Origin: Pseudomonas viridiflava
GTDB taxonomy: Bacteria; Pseudomonadota; Gammaproteobacteria; Pseudomonadales; Pseudomonadaceae
NCBI RefSeq assembly: GCF_900580675.1
Contig: NZ_UTBG01000186.1
Location: 186,001 to 250,000 of the forward strand
Length of the DNA stretch: 64,000 nucleotides
Reading direction: 5' to 3'
Below are positions 25,046 through 32,450 of this stretch, piece after piece (positions within the stretch are counted from its first letter, which is position 1; each line of letters begins with the position of its first letter). The notes beneath the pieces are model-generated. The model saw only the letters and a list, made by a program, of their open reading frames with translations, had not been told where the DNA came from and ran no database searches. The position numbers and the translations under genes were made by a program.

Positions 25046-26110
25046 ATGGCACTTATCAGCATGCGTCAAATGCTGGACCACGCAGCCGAGTTCGGCTACG
25101 GCGTCCCAGCCTTTAACGTCAACAACCTTGAGCAGATGCGCGCCATCATGGAAGCCGCTGACAAGACCGACTCCCCCGTGATCGTCCAGGCTTCGGCCGG
25201 TGCCCGCAAATACGCCGGTGCCCCCTTCCTGCGTCACCTGATCCTCGCCGCGATCGAAGAATTCCCGCACATCCCGGTGTGCATGCACCAGGACCACGGC
25301 ACCAGCCCTGACGTGTGCCAGCGCTCCATCCAACTGGGCTTCAGCTCGGTGATGATGGACGGCTCCCTCGGCGAAGACGGCAAGACCCCGACCGACTACG
25401 AGTACAACGTACGCGTCACCCAACAAACCGTCGCCATGGCTCACGCCTGCGGTGTGTCGGTTGAAGGCGAGCTGGGCTGCCTGGGCTCCCTGGAAACCGG
25501 TATGGCCGGCGAAGAAGACGGCATCGGCGCCGAAGGCGTGCTGGACCACAGCCAGATGCTGACCGACCCGGAAGAAGCGGCCGACTTCGTCAAGAAGACC
25601 CAAGTGGACGCCCTGGCCATCGCCATCGGCACCAGCCACGGCGCGTACAAGTTCACCAAGCCGCCTACCGGCGACGTGCTGGCCATCGACCGCATCAAGG
25701 AAATCCACAAGCGCATCCCGAACACCCACCTGGTGATGCACGGTTCTTCCTCGGTACCGCAAGAGTGGCTGGCAATCATCAACCAGTACGGCGGCGACAT
25801 CAAAGAAACCTACGGCGTGCCGGTTGAAGAAATCGTCGAAGGTATCAAGTACGGCGTGCGCAAGGTCAACATCGACACCGACCTGCGCTTGGCATCCACC
25901 GGCGCAATGCGCCGCTTGATGGCCACCAACCCGAGCGAATTCGACCCGCGTAAATTCTTCGGTGCTACCGTGACCGCGATGCGTGACGTGTGTATCGCAC
26001 GTTACGAAGCCTTCGGTACGGCGGGCAACGCTTCGAAGATCAAGCCGGTCTCGTTGGAAGCGATGTACCAGCGTTACTTGAAAGGTGAGTTGAACGCCAA
26101 GGTCAACTAA
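25046..26110 (+). CDS. fba: fructose-bisphosphate aldolase, class II
   Basis: 354 aa. Zinc-dependent aldolase; in Pseudomonas it works mainly in the gluconeogenic direction. Motifs: YGVPAFNVNNLEQMRAIMEAA, VCMHQDHGTSPDVCQRSIQLGFSSVMMDGS with metal-binding His and catalytic Asp, GELGCLGSLETG, AIGTSHGAYKF, HGSSSVP and GVRKVNIDTDLRLA. The length and the GAYKF pattern are those of the Calvin-cycle subtype of class II. GGGAGAG precedes the start. The 192-bp gap to the mliC gene has one lone REP half (about 24891) and no other feature I can name. Confidence 0.97.
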   Translation: MALISMRQMLDHAAEFGYGVPAFNVNNLEQMRAIMEAADKTDSPVIVQASAGARKYAGAPFLRHLILAAIEEFPHIPVCMHQDHGTSPDVCQRSIQLGFSSVMMDGSLGEDGKTPTDYEYNVRVTQQTVAMAHACGVSVEGELGCLGSLETGMAGEEDGIGAEGVLDHSQMLTDPEEAADFVKKTQVDALAIAIGTSHGAYKFTKPPTGDVLAIDRIKEIHKRIPNTHLVMHGSSSVPQEWLAIINQYGGDIKETYGVPVEEIVEGIKYGVRKVNIDTDLRLASTGAMRRLMATNPSEFDPRKFFGATVTAMRDVCIARYEAFGTAGNASKIKPVSLEAMYQRYLKGELNAKVN

Positions 26111-26130
26111 GCCTGAAGCCTCAATGAAAA

Positions 26131-26155
26131 AGCCCGCAGCGATGCGGGCTTTTTT
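26131..26155 (+). terminator. Rho-independent terminator of fba
   Basis: Stem AGCCCGCA / TGCGGGCT with a GCGA loop, then six T. As an A-tract precedes it, it can also stop the convergent small gene at 26171. Confidence 0.92.
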
Positions 26156-26170
26156 GTGGGCGGGATTTGA

Positions 26171-26464
26171 TCAGGCTGCGTGGGGCGTATCAAAGCCCCG
26201 ATGCTCGATCACCCGGAACAAATCACTCACGTCCTGGACCAAAATGCGCGCGGTGTTGGCTACGTTGTTCAAGTCGCGCTCGGCAAAGTCAGGCAGGCTG
26301 GAGCAGGCGATCAGGTTGAGGTGCTCGAGGGCGGCGTTCAGGCGTTCGCGCAGGCAGGCGTGGAGGTCGAGCAGCGGGGCGGCGCTGTCGATTAACAGAA
26401 CGGGGTAATCGGTGGCGGTTTCGGTGCAGGGGGTGAAGCGGCGGGGTGGTAGTGGGACGTTCAT
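26171..26464 (-). CDS. small Pseudomonas protein under C4-type RNA control, unknown function
   Basis: 97 aa, soluble, no signal. Reads MNVPLPPRRFTPCTETATDYPVLL, then a helical part DLHACLRERLNAALEHLNLIACSSLPDFAERDLNNVANTARILVQDVSDLFRVIEHRGF. Its size, helix pattern and clipped end resemble the small DUF3077/DUF6124-type proteins that are numerous in Pseudomonas; I cannot name the family with certainty. Its SD (GAGGAA, read on the minus strand at about 26473-26478) is inside an 11-nt stretch perfectly complementary to a loop in the structured RNA upstream, so translation should be repressed by that RNA. Converges with fba. Confidence 0.65.
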   Translation of the reverse strand: MNVPLPPRRFTPCTETATDYPVLLIDSAAPLLDLHACLRERLNAALEHLNLIACSSLPDFAERDLNNVANTARILVQDVSDLFRVIEHRGFDTPHAA

Positions 26465-26522
26465 GGCAAATATTCCTCGTATCTAAAAAGGACTACCGCC
26501 GTTCGCTGCGAAACGAATGGGT

Positions 26523-26598
26523 GGTAGCTGTGTGCGGGTTCGCAGACCGAGGATACGAGGAACCCGGCAGATCCGAAGATCTCCCACACACAGCCACC
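26523..26598 (-). ncRNA. C4-type antisense RNA element upstream of the 97-aa gene
   Basis: Minus strand. Outer stem GGUGGCUGUGUG (26587-26598) with CACACAGCUACC (26523-26534), 12 bp including one G-U. Inside: hairpin AGATC-TTCG-GATCT, then GGGTTC...GAACCC whose loop carries TTCCTCGTATC (26552-26562) and whose 3' side carries CTGCGAA (26539-26545). Downstream in the same transcript lie the exact complements: TTCGCAG (26506-26512) in a hairpin loop, and GATACGAGGAA (26473-26483) over the SD of the 97-aa gene. Two antisense segments, nested order, target at the SD: this is the plan of the phage P1 C4 RNA and the Rfam C4 family. Confidence 0.82.
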
Positions 26599-26764
26599 AT
26601 AAAATAGACGACGGGCGCCGAAGCGCTCATCGTTGTATTCATGATGCTTGGTTACACACGTATCGTTAGGGCTGCGAAACCCTATCGCCGATCAACGCCG
26701 GCGACGGGGCGAACTATAAGCGCCGTCCTGATTCCCCGCAACGGCCCTGTAGGACACAGAACCC
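26599..26764 (-). other. leader/promoter region of the C4-like RNA
   Basis: Minus strand shows two further hairpins before the C4 element: AGGG-TTTCGCAG-CCCT (about 26667-26682) and GCGC-TTCG-GCGC (about 26615-26626). The loop of the first repeats the TTCGCAG target sequence. The promoter is probably near 26700-26720 (TTATAG-like), not proven. Confidence 0.4.
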
Positions 26765-26858
26765 CTGTGGGAGCCGGGCTTGCCCGCGATAGCGGTGGGT
26801 CAGCTAAAAGATTCGCCAACTGACCCACCGCTATCGCGGGCAAGCCCGGCTCCCACAG
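26765..26858. repeat. REP pair with 39-bp perfect arms
   Basis: Arms 26765-26803 and 26820-26858 are perfectly complementary, with the GAGCCGGGCTTGCCCGCGATAGCGG type core. It is the longest perfect inverted repeat in the window. Between the C4 leader and the alginate lyase gene. Confidence 0.93.
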
Positions 26859-26938
26859 TGATTTACGCTGCCTGGTGGACCAGCGAATGATCTCGGGTTT
26901 ATCAGACGCGACCTACACGAACTGAAGCCGACAAGTGT

Positions 26939-27604
26939 TCAGTCGTGGTCGATATCCAGCTTCGCAAACGTCACCCGCGCGCCTTCCTTGCTGTCCCCGC
27001 TGTTGTCCTGCACATACGCGCCGGCCTTGAAGTACAGCGGCTTGGCGCCCCACGCCGCGCCGATGCGCTCGTTCCATTCGCCATCGGCGGCATACACGCT
27101 GAGCAGCCCTGCTTTATTGAGGTTGATCACATAGGTGAAGGTTTTCTCCAGCGGCACATTGGAGGCGACGATGATCACCCGACCTTCGTCCTCATCCGGG
27201 CGCATGCGTACTTTGGCGACGATGTTGCCGGTCTGGGTTTTTTCCTTGAATTGGTATTCCAGCTTGATCAGCGGTTTCTGGCTGTCATAGGCGTGAATCT
27301 GCCCAATCACGATTTTGCCGCTGGAGGGCACCTGGTTGACGGCCAGGGTCGCGCGCAGAAAGTTGTCGGCGTCGGGGTAGGTCCAGTTGCGCAGGCGGCC
27401 GTCGGCGTAGGTTTCGCGTAGTTCGCTGCGCGGGTAAACGGCGTTTTCGGTGCGGGTGCCGGTAACGGGTGTCCAGAATTGCACGTTGCTGCCTTCGGCC
27501 TGGAAATATTGGTCCTTGAAGCCGCTAAGCAGTTTCGGAGTGTCGATGGTCGCGGGGGGAGAGCCAACAGGAATGCTCAGGTTCCAAGTGGAGAGGTCGA
27601 TCAT
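26939..27604 (-). CDS. polysaccharide lyase family 7 (alginate lyase)
   Basis: 221 aa without signal peptide. The PL7 beta-jelly-roll signatures are all present: YPRSELRE near residue 57, QIHA near residue 102 and YFKAGAYVQ near residue 191; the His of QIHA and Tyr of YFKAG are the catalytic pair. The enzyme cleaves alginate by beta-elimination, leaving unsaturated ends. The small cytosolic-looking form resembles PA1167 of P. aeruginosa. No other alginate gene is near, so its source of substrate is unclear; it might act on oligomers or on periplasmic alginate if secreted by another route. Confidence 0.88.
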   Translation of the reverse strand: MIDLSTWNLSIPVGSPPATIDTPKLLSGFKDQYFQAEGSNVQFWTPVTGTRTENAVYPRSELRETYADGRLRNWTYPDADNFLRATLAVNQVPSSGKIVIGQIHAYDSQKPLIKLEYQFKEKTQTGNIVAKVRMRPDEDEGRVIIVASNVPLEKTFTYVINLNKAGLLSVYAADGEWNERIGAAWGAKPLYFKAGAYVQDNSGDSKEGARVTFAKLDIDHD

Positions 27605-27914
27605 GGCGTAGGCCTTTTTACAGAGGGGTGTAGGCTATGGCCCGTGGGCCAGACAACTTCTTTATAGGCGGTACTCACCGGATTGTTAATTAAACCCTGG
27701 CAAATTATTGGCGCCAGAGGAATGTCAAAAAGCCATGTTTCCCATGATCCGTGGCTTGCAGGCACTGACCGTTAGTCGGCTTCCTCAACTTTGACGCGAT
27801 GATGGCACTGAGGTTACTTCTGATTTTTCGGAAGCGGGGCTAGAGTGAGGCCTCAGTGTTTGTCCGGGTTTTCTGTCAGAAGTGACCGGAGTAGTCCTAA
27901 GGAATAGACGTAGC
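27605..27914. other. intergenic region between PL7 lyase and REC-GGDEF-EAL gene
   Basis: 310 bp. It must hold two divergent promoters. I see no repeat or terminator; TGGCAC-N5-TTACT at 27803-27818 resembles a sigma-54 site but lacks the -12 GC. Confidence 0.4.
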
Positions 27915-30020
27915 ATGGAATGCGCTCCACACCACGGCGATGGCAGCTCGGTTCTTCTGGTGGTCGATGACTACCCGGAAAATCTGGTCAGCATGCGCGC
28001 ACTTTTACAGCGCGAAGACTGGCAAGTGGTGACGGCCGGCTCAGGCCTGGAAGCCCTCGAATTGCTCTTGGTGCATGATGTGGACCTGGTCTTGCTGGAC
28101 GTGAAAATGCCCGGCATGGACGGCTTTGAAGTGGCCCGCCTGATGCGCGGCAGCCAGCGCACGCGGATGACGCCGATCATTTTCCTGAGTGCCAATGCCC
28201 AATCCCCGGCCGCCGTGCTGGAAGGCTACGCCAGCGGCGCCATCGATTACCTGTTCAAACCTTTCGACCCGCACATCCTCAAGCCGAAAGTCCAGGCACT
28301 GCTGGAGCATCAGCGCAATCGCCGTGCGTTGCAGCGCTTGAGCCATGACCTGGAATCCGCGCGCGCCTTCAATGCCTCGGTGCTGGATAACGCCGCCGAG
28401 GGCATCCTGGTGGTGGGCGAGGGCGGTGTGATCGAGTATGCCAACCCGGCCATTTCGCGGCTGCTCAATGCCACGATTCATGAGCTGCAAGGCCAGGAAT
28501 TTCTCAGTTTCCTGCAAAAGCCGCATGTGCCCACCTGGCTCGACTCGCAGATGTTCGAAGCTTTTCGCAAGGGCGACACCTGGCGCTTGCACGATGCCAT
28601 TTTGCGTACCGGCCGTGGCCAGCAGGTGCCGGTGGCGTTGTCGTGCGCGCCATTGCCGGCCGAGCAGAAGGCCATGGTGGTGACGGTGCTGGACATGTCC
28701 GAGGTGCGCCACCTGCATCAGCAGTTGGAGTTCCAGGCGGTCACCGACCCGCTGACGGGGCTGCTGAACCGGCGTGGTTTCTATCAGGCGGTGGAAAATA
28801 CACTGCAGCGCAACGAGCGCTTCGAACCCTCCCTGGTGTTGCTTTACCTCGACCTGGATGGCTTCAAGCGGGTCAACGATTCCCTGGGCCATGACGCCGG
28901 CGATCGGGTGCTGCGCTGGGTCTCTGAGCAACTACAAAGTTGCCTGCGCTCCGGCGATATTCTCGGGCGCATGGGCGGGGATGAGTTCACCGTGCTGCTG
29001 GAGCTGGAGTTCCCCGAGCAGGCCGCCAAAATTGCGGAAAAACTGATCGAACGGGTGTCGGTCTGCCAACAGATCGAGGGTCTGGAGGTGATGCTCGGCG
29101 TCAGCATCGGCATTGCTACCTTTCCGGACTGTGGTTCGGACCTGAATGGCCTGCTGCGTGCAGCCGACATCGCCATGTACGAAGCCAAGCGCGCGGGCCG
29201 TCAGCAATATCGCTATTACGATCAGGAAATGAACGGCCGGGCCCGTTCGCGCCTGATGCTTGAAGACAGCGTGCGCACGGCGATTCAAAACAAGGATTTC
29301 ACCCTGGTGTACCAGCCTCAGGTCTCACTGGAAGACGGGCGTTTGCGCGGGTTCGAAGCGCTGTTGCGTTGGCAGCACCCGAGTGTCGGTGATGTCCCGC
29401 CGGGGCTGTTTTTGCCGTTGCTGGAAGAGGCAAGGCTGATCAGCCAATTGAGCGCCTGGATCTACCAGCAGGTCGCCGCCCAGCGTCAAGCATGGCACGC
29501 CACCTTCGACAATGAGTTGGTGTTGAGCGTGAGCCTGAGCGCCAGCCAGTTCAACATGCCCAACCTGGCCAACCAGCTCATGCTGGTACTCGAGCGACAT
29601 GGGCTGCAGGCGCGGCAACTGGAAGTGGAAATTGGCGAAGACTGCCTGATGAGCAACCCGGAAGAAGGCGCCAAGCAGCTGAAGTTGTTGCGCCGCATTG
29701 GCGTGCGTATCGCCCTCGATGACTTTGGGATGGGCCAGTGTTCGCTGGCCCATCTGCGTGATTTGGCCTTCGACACCCTCAAGCTCGACCCGCAGTTGGT
29801 TGCGCGCCTGCCCGGCTCGGCGCGTGACGCGGCAATGGCGCGCAGCATTATCGAGTTGTGTGGGCATTTTGAGGTGCTGGTGGTCGCCGAAGGCGTGGAA
29901 ACCCAGGAGCAAGCCCAGTGGCTTAAGGCCAATGGCTGCCCGTTCGTCCAGGGGCCTTGGGCGGCCCTGCCATTGATCGCCGAAGAAGCCGGCGACTGGT
30001 CGCGCGCCCGCCTGCGTTGA
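27915..30020 (+). CDS. response regulator with PAS, GGDEF and EAL domains
   Basis: 701 aa from the ATG at 27915 (AAGGAA upstream; a GTG at 27882 is less likely). REC domain at about 12-130 with DD at 18-19, phospho-acceptor D62 in LLDVKMPG, and the KPFD lysine. PAS at about 150-265. GGDEF at 354-358, intact, with inhibitory site RSGD at 345-348, so a diguanylate cyclase is predicted. EAL domain from 481: EALLRW, DDFG at 602-603 and AEGVET are kept, but the metal-binding Asn of the VNxSA motif is Ser (S540). It should link a phosphorelay to c-di-GMP levels. No histidine kinase gene is adjacent. Confidence 0.92.
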   Translation: MECAPHHGDGSSVLLVVDDYPENLVSMRALLQREDWQVVTAGSGLEALELLLVHDVDLVLLDVKMPGMDGFEVARLMRGSQRTRMTPIIFLSANAQSPAAVLEGYASGAIDYLFKPFDPHILKPKVQALLEHQRNRRALQRLSHDLESARAFNASVLDNAAEGILVVGEGGVIEYANPAISRLLNATIHELQGQEFLSFLQKPHVPTWLDSQMFEAFRKGDTWRLHDAILRTGRGQQVPVALSCAPLPAEQKAMVVTVLDMSEVRHLHQQLEFQAVTDPLTGLLNRRGFYQAVENTLQRNERFEPSLVLLYLDLDGFKRVNDSLGHDAGDRVLRWVSEQLQSCLRSGDILGRMGGDEFTVLLELEFPEQAAKIAEKLIERVSVCQQIEGLEVMLGVSIGIATFPDCGSDLNGLLRAADIAMYEAKRAGRQQYRYYDQEMNGRARSRLMLEDSVRTAIQNKDFTLVYQPQVSLEDGRLRGFEALLRWQHPSVGDVPPGLFLPLLEEARLISQLSAWIYQQVAAQRQAWHATFDNELVLSVSLSASQFNMPNLANQLMLVLERHGLQARQLEVEIGEDCLMSNPEEGAKQLKLLRRIGVRIALDDFGMGQCSLAHLRDLAFDTLKLDPQLVARLPGSARDAAMARSIIELCGHFEVLVVAEGVETQEQAQWLKANGCPFVQGPWAALPLIAEEAGDWSRARLR

Positions 30021-30062
30021 ATTCGTTACACTGGCGCCCATCCGAACCCTGTTGCAGACCCC

Positions 30063-30563
30063 ATGACCGCGCTGAAATACCTCCAGGCCTACCCCGCAGC
30101 GCTTCAGGAGCAAGTGCGCCAACTGATCGCCAAGGATCAGTTGGGCAGCTACCTGGAGCAGCGTTACCCCGAACGCCATGCCGTGCAGAGCGACAAGGCC
30201 CTGTATGCCTACGCCCTGGCCTTGAAACAGGAGCACCTTCGCAACGCGCCGGCCATCGACAAGGTCCTGTTCGATAACCGCCTGGACCTGACGCACCGCG
30301 CCCTGGGCCTGCACACCACGATTTCCCGCGTGCAGGGCGGCAATCTCAAATCGAAGAAAGAGATTCGTATCGCCGCGCTGTTCAAGGACGCTGCGCCGGA
30401 GTTTCTGCGCATGATCGTGGTGCATGAGCTGGCGCACTTCAAGGAATCGGACCACAACAAGGCGTTCTATAAACTCTGCGAATACATGATGCCCGGCTAC
30501 CATCAGGTGGAATTCGACCTGCGGGTTTACCTTACGTATCGCGACCTGCAGGGCAAGCCCTGA
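30063..30563 (+). CDS. YgjP-like zinc metallopeptidase (DUF45/M48-like)
   Basis: 166 aa, cytosolic. Zinc motif MIVVHELAHFKESDHNKAFYKLCEYMMPGYHQ at about residues 117-148: HELAH with a third His downstream (SDHNKAF), the pattern of the YgjP-like (WLM/DUF45) group. SRVQGGNLKSKKEIRIA precedes it. Function in pseudomonads unknown. It follows the c-di-GMP protein gene by 42 bases and precedes a winged-helix protein by 19, suggesting an operon. Confidence 0.78.
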   Translation: MTALKYLQAYPAALQEQVRQLIAKDQLGSYLEQRYPERHAVQSDKALYAYALALKQEHLRNAPAIDKVLFDNRLDLTHRALGLHTTISRVQGGNLKSKKEIRIAALFKDAAPEFLRMIVVHELAHFKESDHNKAFYKLCEYMMPGYHQVEFDLRVYLTYRDLQGKP

Positions 30564-30582
30564 CCGCACAAGGCGACCGACC

Positions 30583-30879
30583 ATGGATGTGAGCAAGACC
30601 AAGAGCAGCTTCTACCGCCGCCTGTACGTGGCCTACCTGATCGACAGCGGGCAGGCCAGCAGCGTACCGGCGCTGACCGACGCGACCGGCATGCCCCGGC
30701 GCACGGCGCAGGACACGATTGCGGCGTTGGCCGACCTGGATATCGTGTGTGAATTCGAACAGGAAGACGGCGCCCGCAACCACGCCGGGCACTATCGGAT
30801 TCGGGATTGGGGTGCGATTGATCGCGGATGGATCGAGGCTAATCTGGTGTCGATCAAGCGGGTATTGGGTTATCCCTGA
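30583..30879 (+). CDS. small winged-helix protein
   Basis: 98 aa. The order helix - helix - recognition helix is visible in RRLYVAYLIDSGQASSVPALTDATGMPRRTAQDTIAALADLDIVCEF, followed by a wing-like EQEDGARNHAGHYRIRDWG. No signal or membrane segment. Probably a DNA-binding protein; target unknown. Third gene of the probable operon with the metallopeptidase. Confidence 0.68.
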   Translation: MDVSKTKSSFYRRLYVAYLIDSGQASSVPALTDATGMPRRTAQDTIAALADLDIVCEFEQEDGARNHAGHYRIRDWGAIDRGWIEANLVSIKRVLGYP

Positions 30880-30905
30880 CGGCTTGCAGTGGCTTGGCTG
30901 ACGCT

Positions 30906-30956
30906 ATCGGGAGCAAGCCCCCTCCCACAGGGTGTGGGAGGGGGCTTGCTCCCGAT
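30906..30956. repeat. REP palindrome (GGGAGCAAGCCCCCTCCC type)
   Basis: Perfect 24-bp arms separated by GGG. Between the convergent winged-helix and GNAT genes; its hairpin may also stop transcription from both. Confidence 0.92.
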
Positions 30957-30963
30957 GAGGCCA

Positions 30964-31416
30964 TCAGGCTCGCCGCATACCGATATGGGGAATGTCATCT
31001 TCCAGGTATTCCTCACCCGCCACCATAAACCCATACCGCCCGTAGTACCCCTGCAGATGTGCCTGGGCTGACAGAAAAATCGGCGTCTCAGGCCAGATGT
31101 CGCTGATTTGCTTGAGTGTCTCTTCCATCATCCGATGCCCCAGCCCGGTGCCGCGTGCCACTGGCGCGACGATCACGCGGCCGATCACCACATCACCGCC
31201 CTGGGATTCCGGGTCCAGCAGGCGCAGGTAGGCCACCAGTTCATTGTCTTGCCAGGCCATCAGGTGATGGGTATCGCCCGACAAGTCCTGCCCGTCGAGG
31301 TCTTGATAGACGCATTTCTGCTCGACAACAAAGACCTCGTTGCGCAGGCGCAAAATGGCGTAGAGCTGGTCCTTGCCCAAGTCGTCGTAATGTTTGCAAA
31401 CCCAATCAACGGTCAT
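30964..31416 (-). CDS. GNAT acetyltransferase, ElaA family
   Basis: 150 aa from the ATG at 31416 (MTVDWVCKHYDDLGKDQLYAILRLRNEVFVVEQKCVYQDLDGQD), which is where the ElaA family starts; a start at 31503 would add 29 residues. The acetyl-CoA site is VIVAPVARGTGLGHRMMEETL (the Q/RxxGxG/A loop). The RNEVFVVEQ and YQDLDG stretches are hallmarks of ElaA. Substrate unknown. Confidence 0.87.
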   Translation of the reverse strand: MTVDWVCKHYDDLGKDQLYAILRLRNEVFVVEQKCVYQDLDGQDLSGDTHHLMAWQDNELVAYLRLLDPESQGGDVVIGRVIVAPVARGTGLGHRMMEETLKQISDIWPETPIFLSAQAHLQGYYGRYGFMVAGEEYLEDDIPHIGMRRA

Positions 31417-31617
31417 GGCGTGTTCTCGCGTAAATGTCAGGTACCGATAGTAAGCGTGACGGGCACCGCTGTCTAAATCAGCTATTTTTGTGAGTGAAAT
31501 CAATTTGCCATCATTGAGTGCGTTCGCCGGCCAATTCTTTGTGTAATCTGAGCTACTGTTACAGCCTCAGGCATCCCCTGAGTTAAGGCTACCGCCTGCC
31601 TGCCAAGGACTTTGAGC

Positions 31618-32355
31618 ATGCCGCGATTCTCTCGTGCCGTTGCTTTGATTGGAGTGTTGTTGCTGGCCCAGCCAGCGTTCGCACAGCGTCTGCGCCTGGT
31701 GGCGGATGCCTGGCCTCCGTTTACCGATTCAACCTTGATCAATGGCGGGTTGGCTACCGACATTGTCAGTACGGCCCTGGCCCGTGCCGGCTACGCGAGT
31801 GATTTCGAGCAGGTACCCTGGGCTCGCGCGCTCATGGGCGTGGGCGATGGGCGCTATGACGTGCTGGTGAATGCTTGGTATGACGAAGCGCGTACGCAAC
31901 TGGGCCAGTTCTCGAGTGAATACCTGCTCAACCGCGTGCGTTTCATCAAGCGCCGCGATGACCCGATTGAATTCCAAACCCTTGAGCAACTGCACGATTA
32001 CCCCATTGCGGTGGTGCGTGGCTACGCGTATTCGGCGGCCTTCGACCAGGACGCCAAGTTACAGAAAGTCCCTGTGCATAACTTCGCGATGGCCGTGCGC
32101 ATGCTCGCGGCGCAGCGGGTGCGGCTGACGGTGGAAGATGAGTATGTGGCGCGCTATTACCTGTCGCGCGAGTCACCGCGGGTGCGCAACGCGGTGGAGG
32201 TCCTGCCCAAGCCGCTGAGCGAAAACAGCCTGCATATCCTGGTCAGCCTGAAGAACCCGCAGCATGAGCAGATTGTGGCGGGCTTTGACCGGGAAATTGC
32301 CAGGATGAAGGCCGACGGGAGTTATGCGCGGCTGATGAAAGCCCATGGCATGTAG
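31618..32355 (+). CDS. periplasmic substrate-binding protein, SBP_bac_3 family
   Basis: 245 aa from the ATG at 31618 (CAAGGAC eight bases upstream). Signal peptide MPRFSRAVALIGVLLLAQPAFAQ. The mature part: LRLVADAWPPFTDSTLINGGLATDIVSTALARAGY, FEQVPWARALMGVGDGRYDVLVNAWYDEAR, then LHDYPIAVVRGYAYS after the hinge. It is of the same subgroup as the protein at 4750-5541 (WPPF / PWARAL pattern). No permease gene is nearby. Ligand unknown. Confidence 0.83.
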   Translation: MPRFSRAVALIGVLLLAQPAFAQRLRLVADAWPPFTDSTLINGGLATDIVSTALARAGYASDFEQVPWARALMGVGDGRYDVLVNAWYDEARTQLGQFSSEYLLNRVRFIKRRDDPIEFQTLEQLHDYPIAVVRGYAYSAAFDQDAKLQKVPVHNFAMAVRMLAAQRVRLTVEDEYVARYYLSRESPRVRNAVEVLPKPLSENSLHILVSLKNPQHEQIVAGFDREIARMKADGSYARLMKAHGM

Positions 32356-32371
32356 TGCTCTTCAGGGCCCC

Positions 32372-32449
32372 ATCGGGAGCAAGCCCCCTCCCACAGTTTG
32401 ATGTGTGCACACAGTCAAAATGTGGGAGCTGGCTTGCCTGCGATAGCGG
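32372..32449. repeat. mixed REP pair
   Basis: The first half (32372-32396) is of the GGGAGCAAGCCCCCTCCC type, the second (32420-32449) of the GGGAGCTGGCTTGCCTGCGATAGCGG type, so the two do not pair as a single stem. Confidence 0.85.
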
Positions 32450-32450
32450 T

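Noticed and set aside
26523..26598. C4-like RNA as a sign of a prophage.
   Set aside because: No phage structural, integrase or replication gene lies nearby; flanking genes are ordinary chromosomal ones.
27803..27818. Sigma-54-like TGGCAC-N5-TTACT upstream of the c-di-GMP gene.
   Set aside because: The essential GC of the -12 element is missing.
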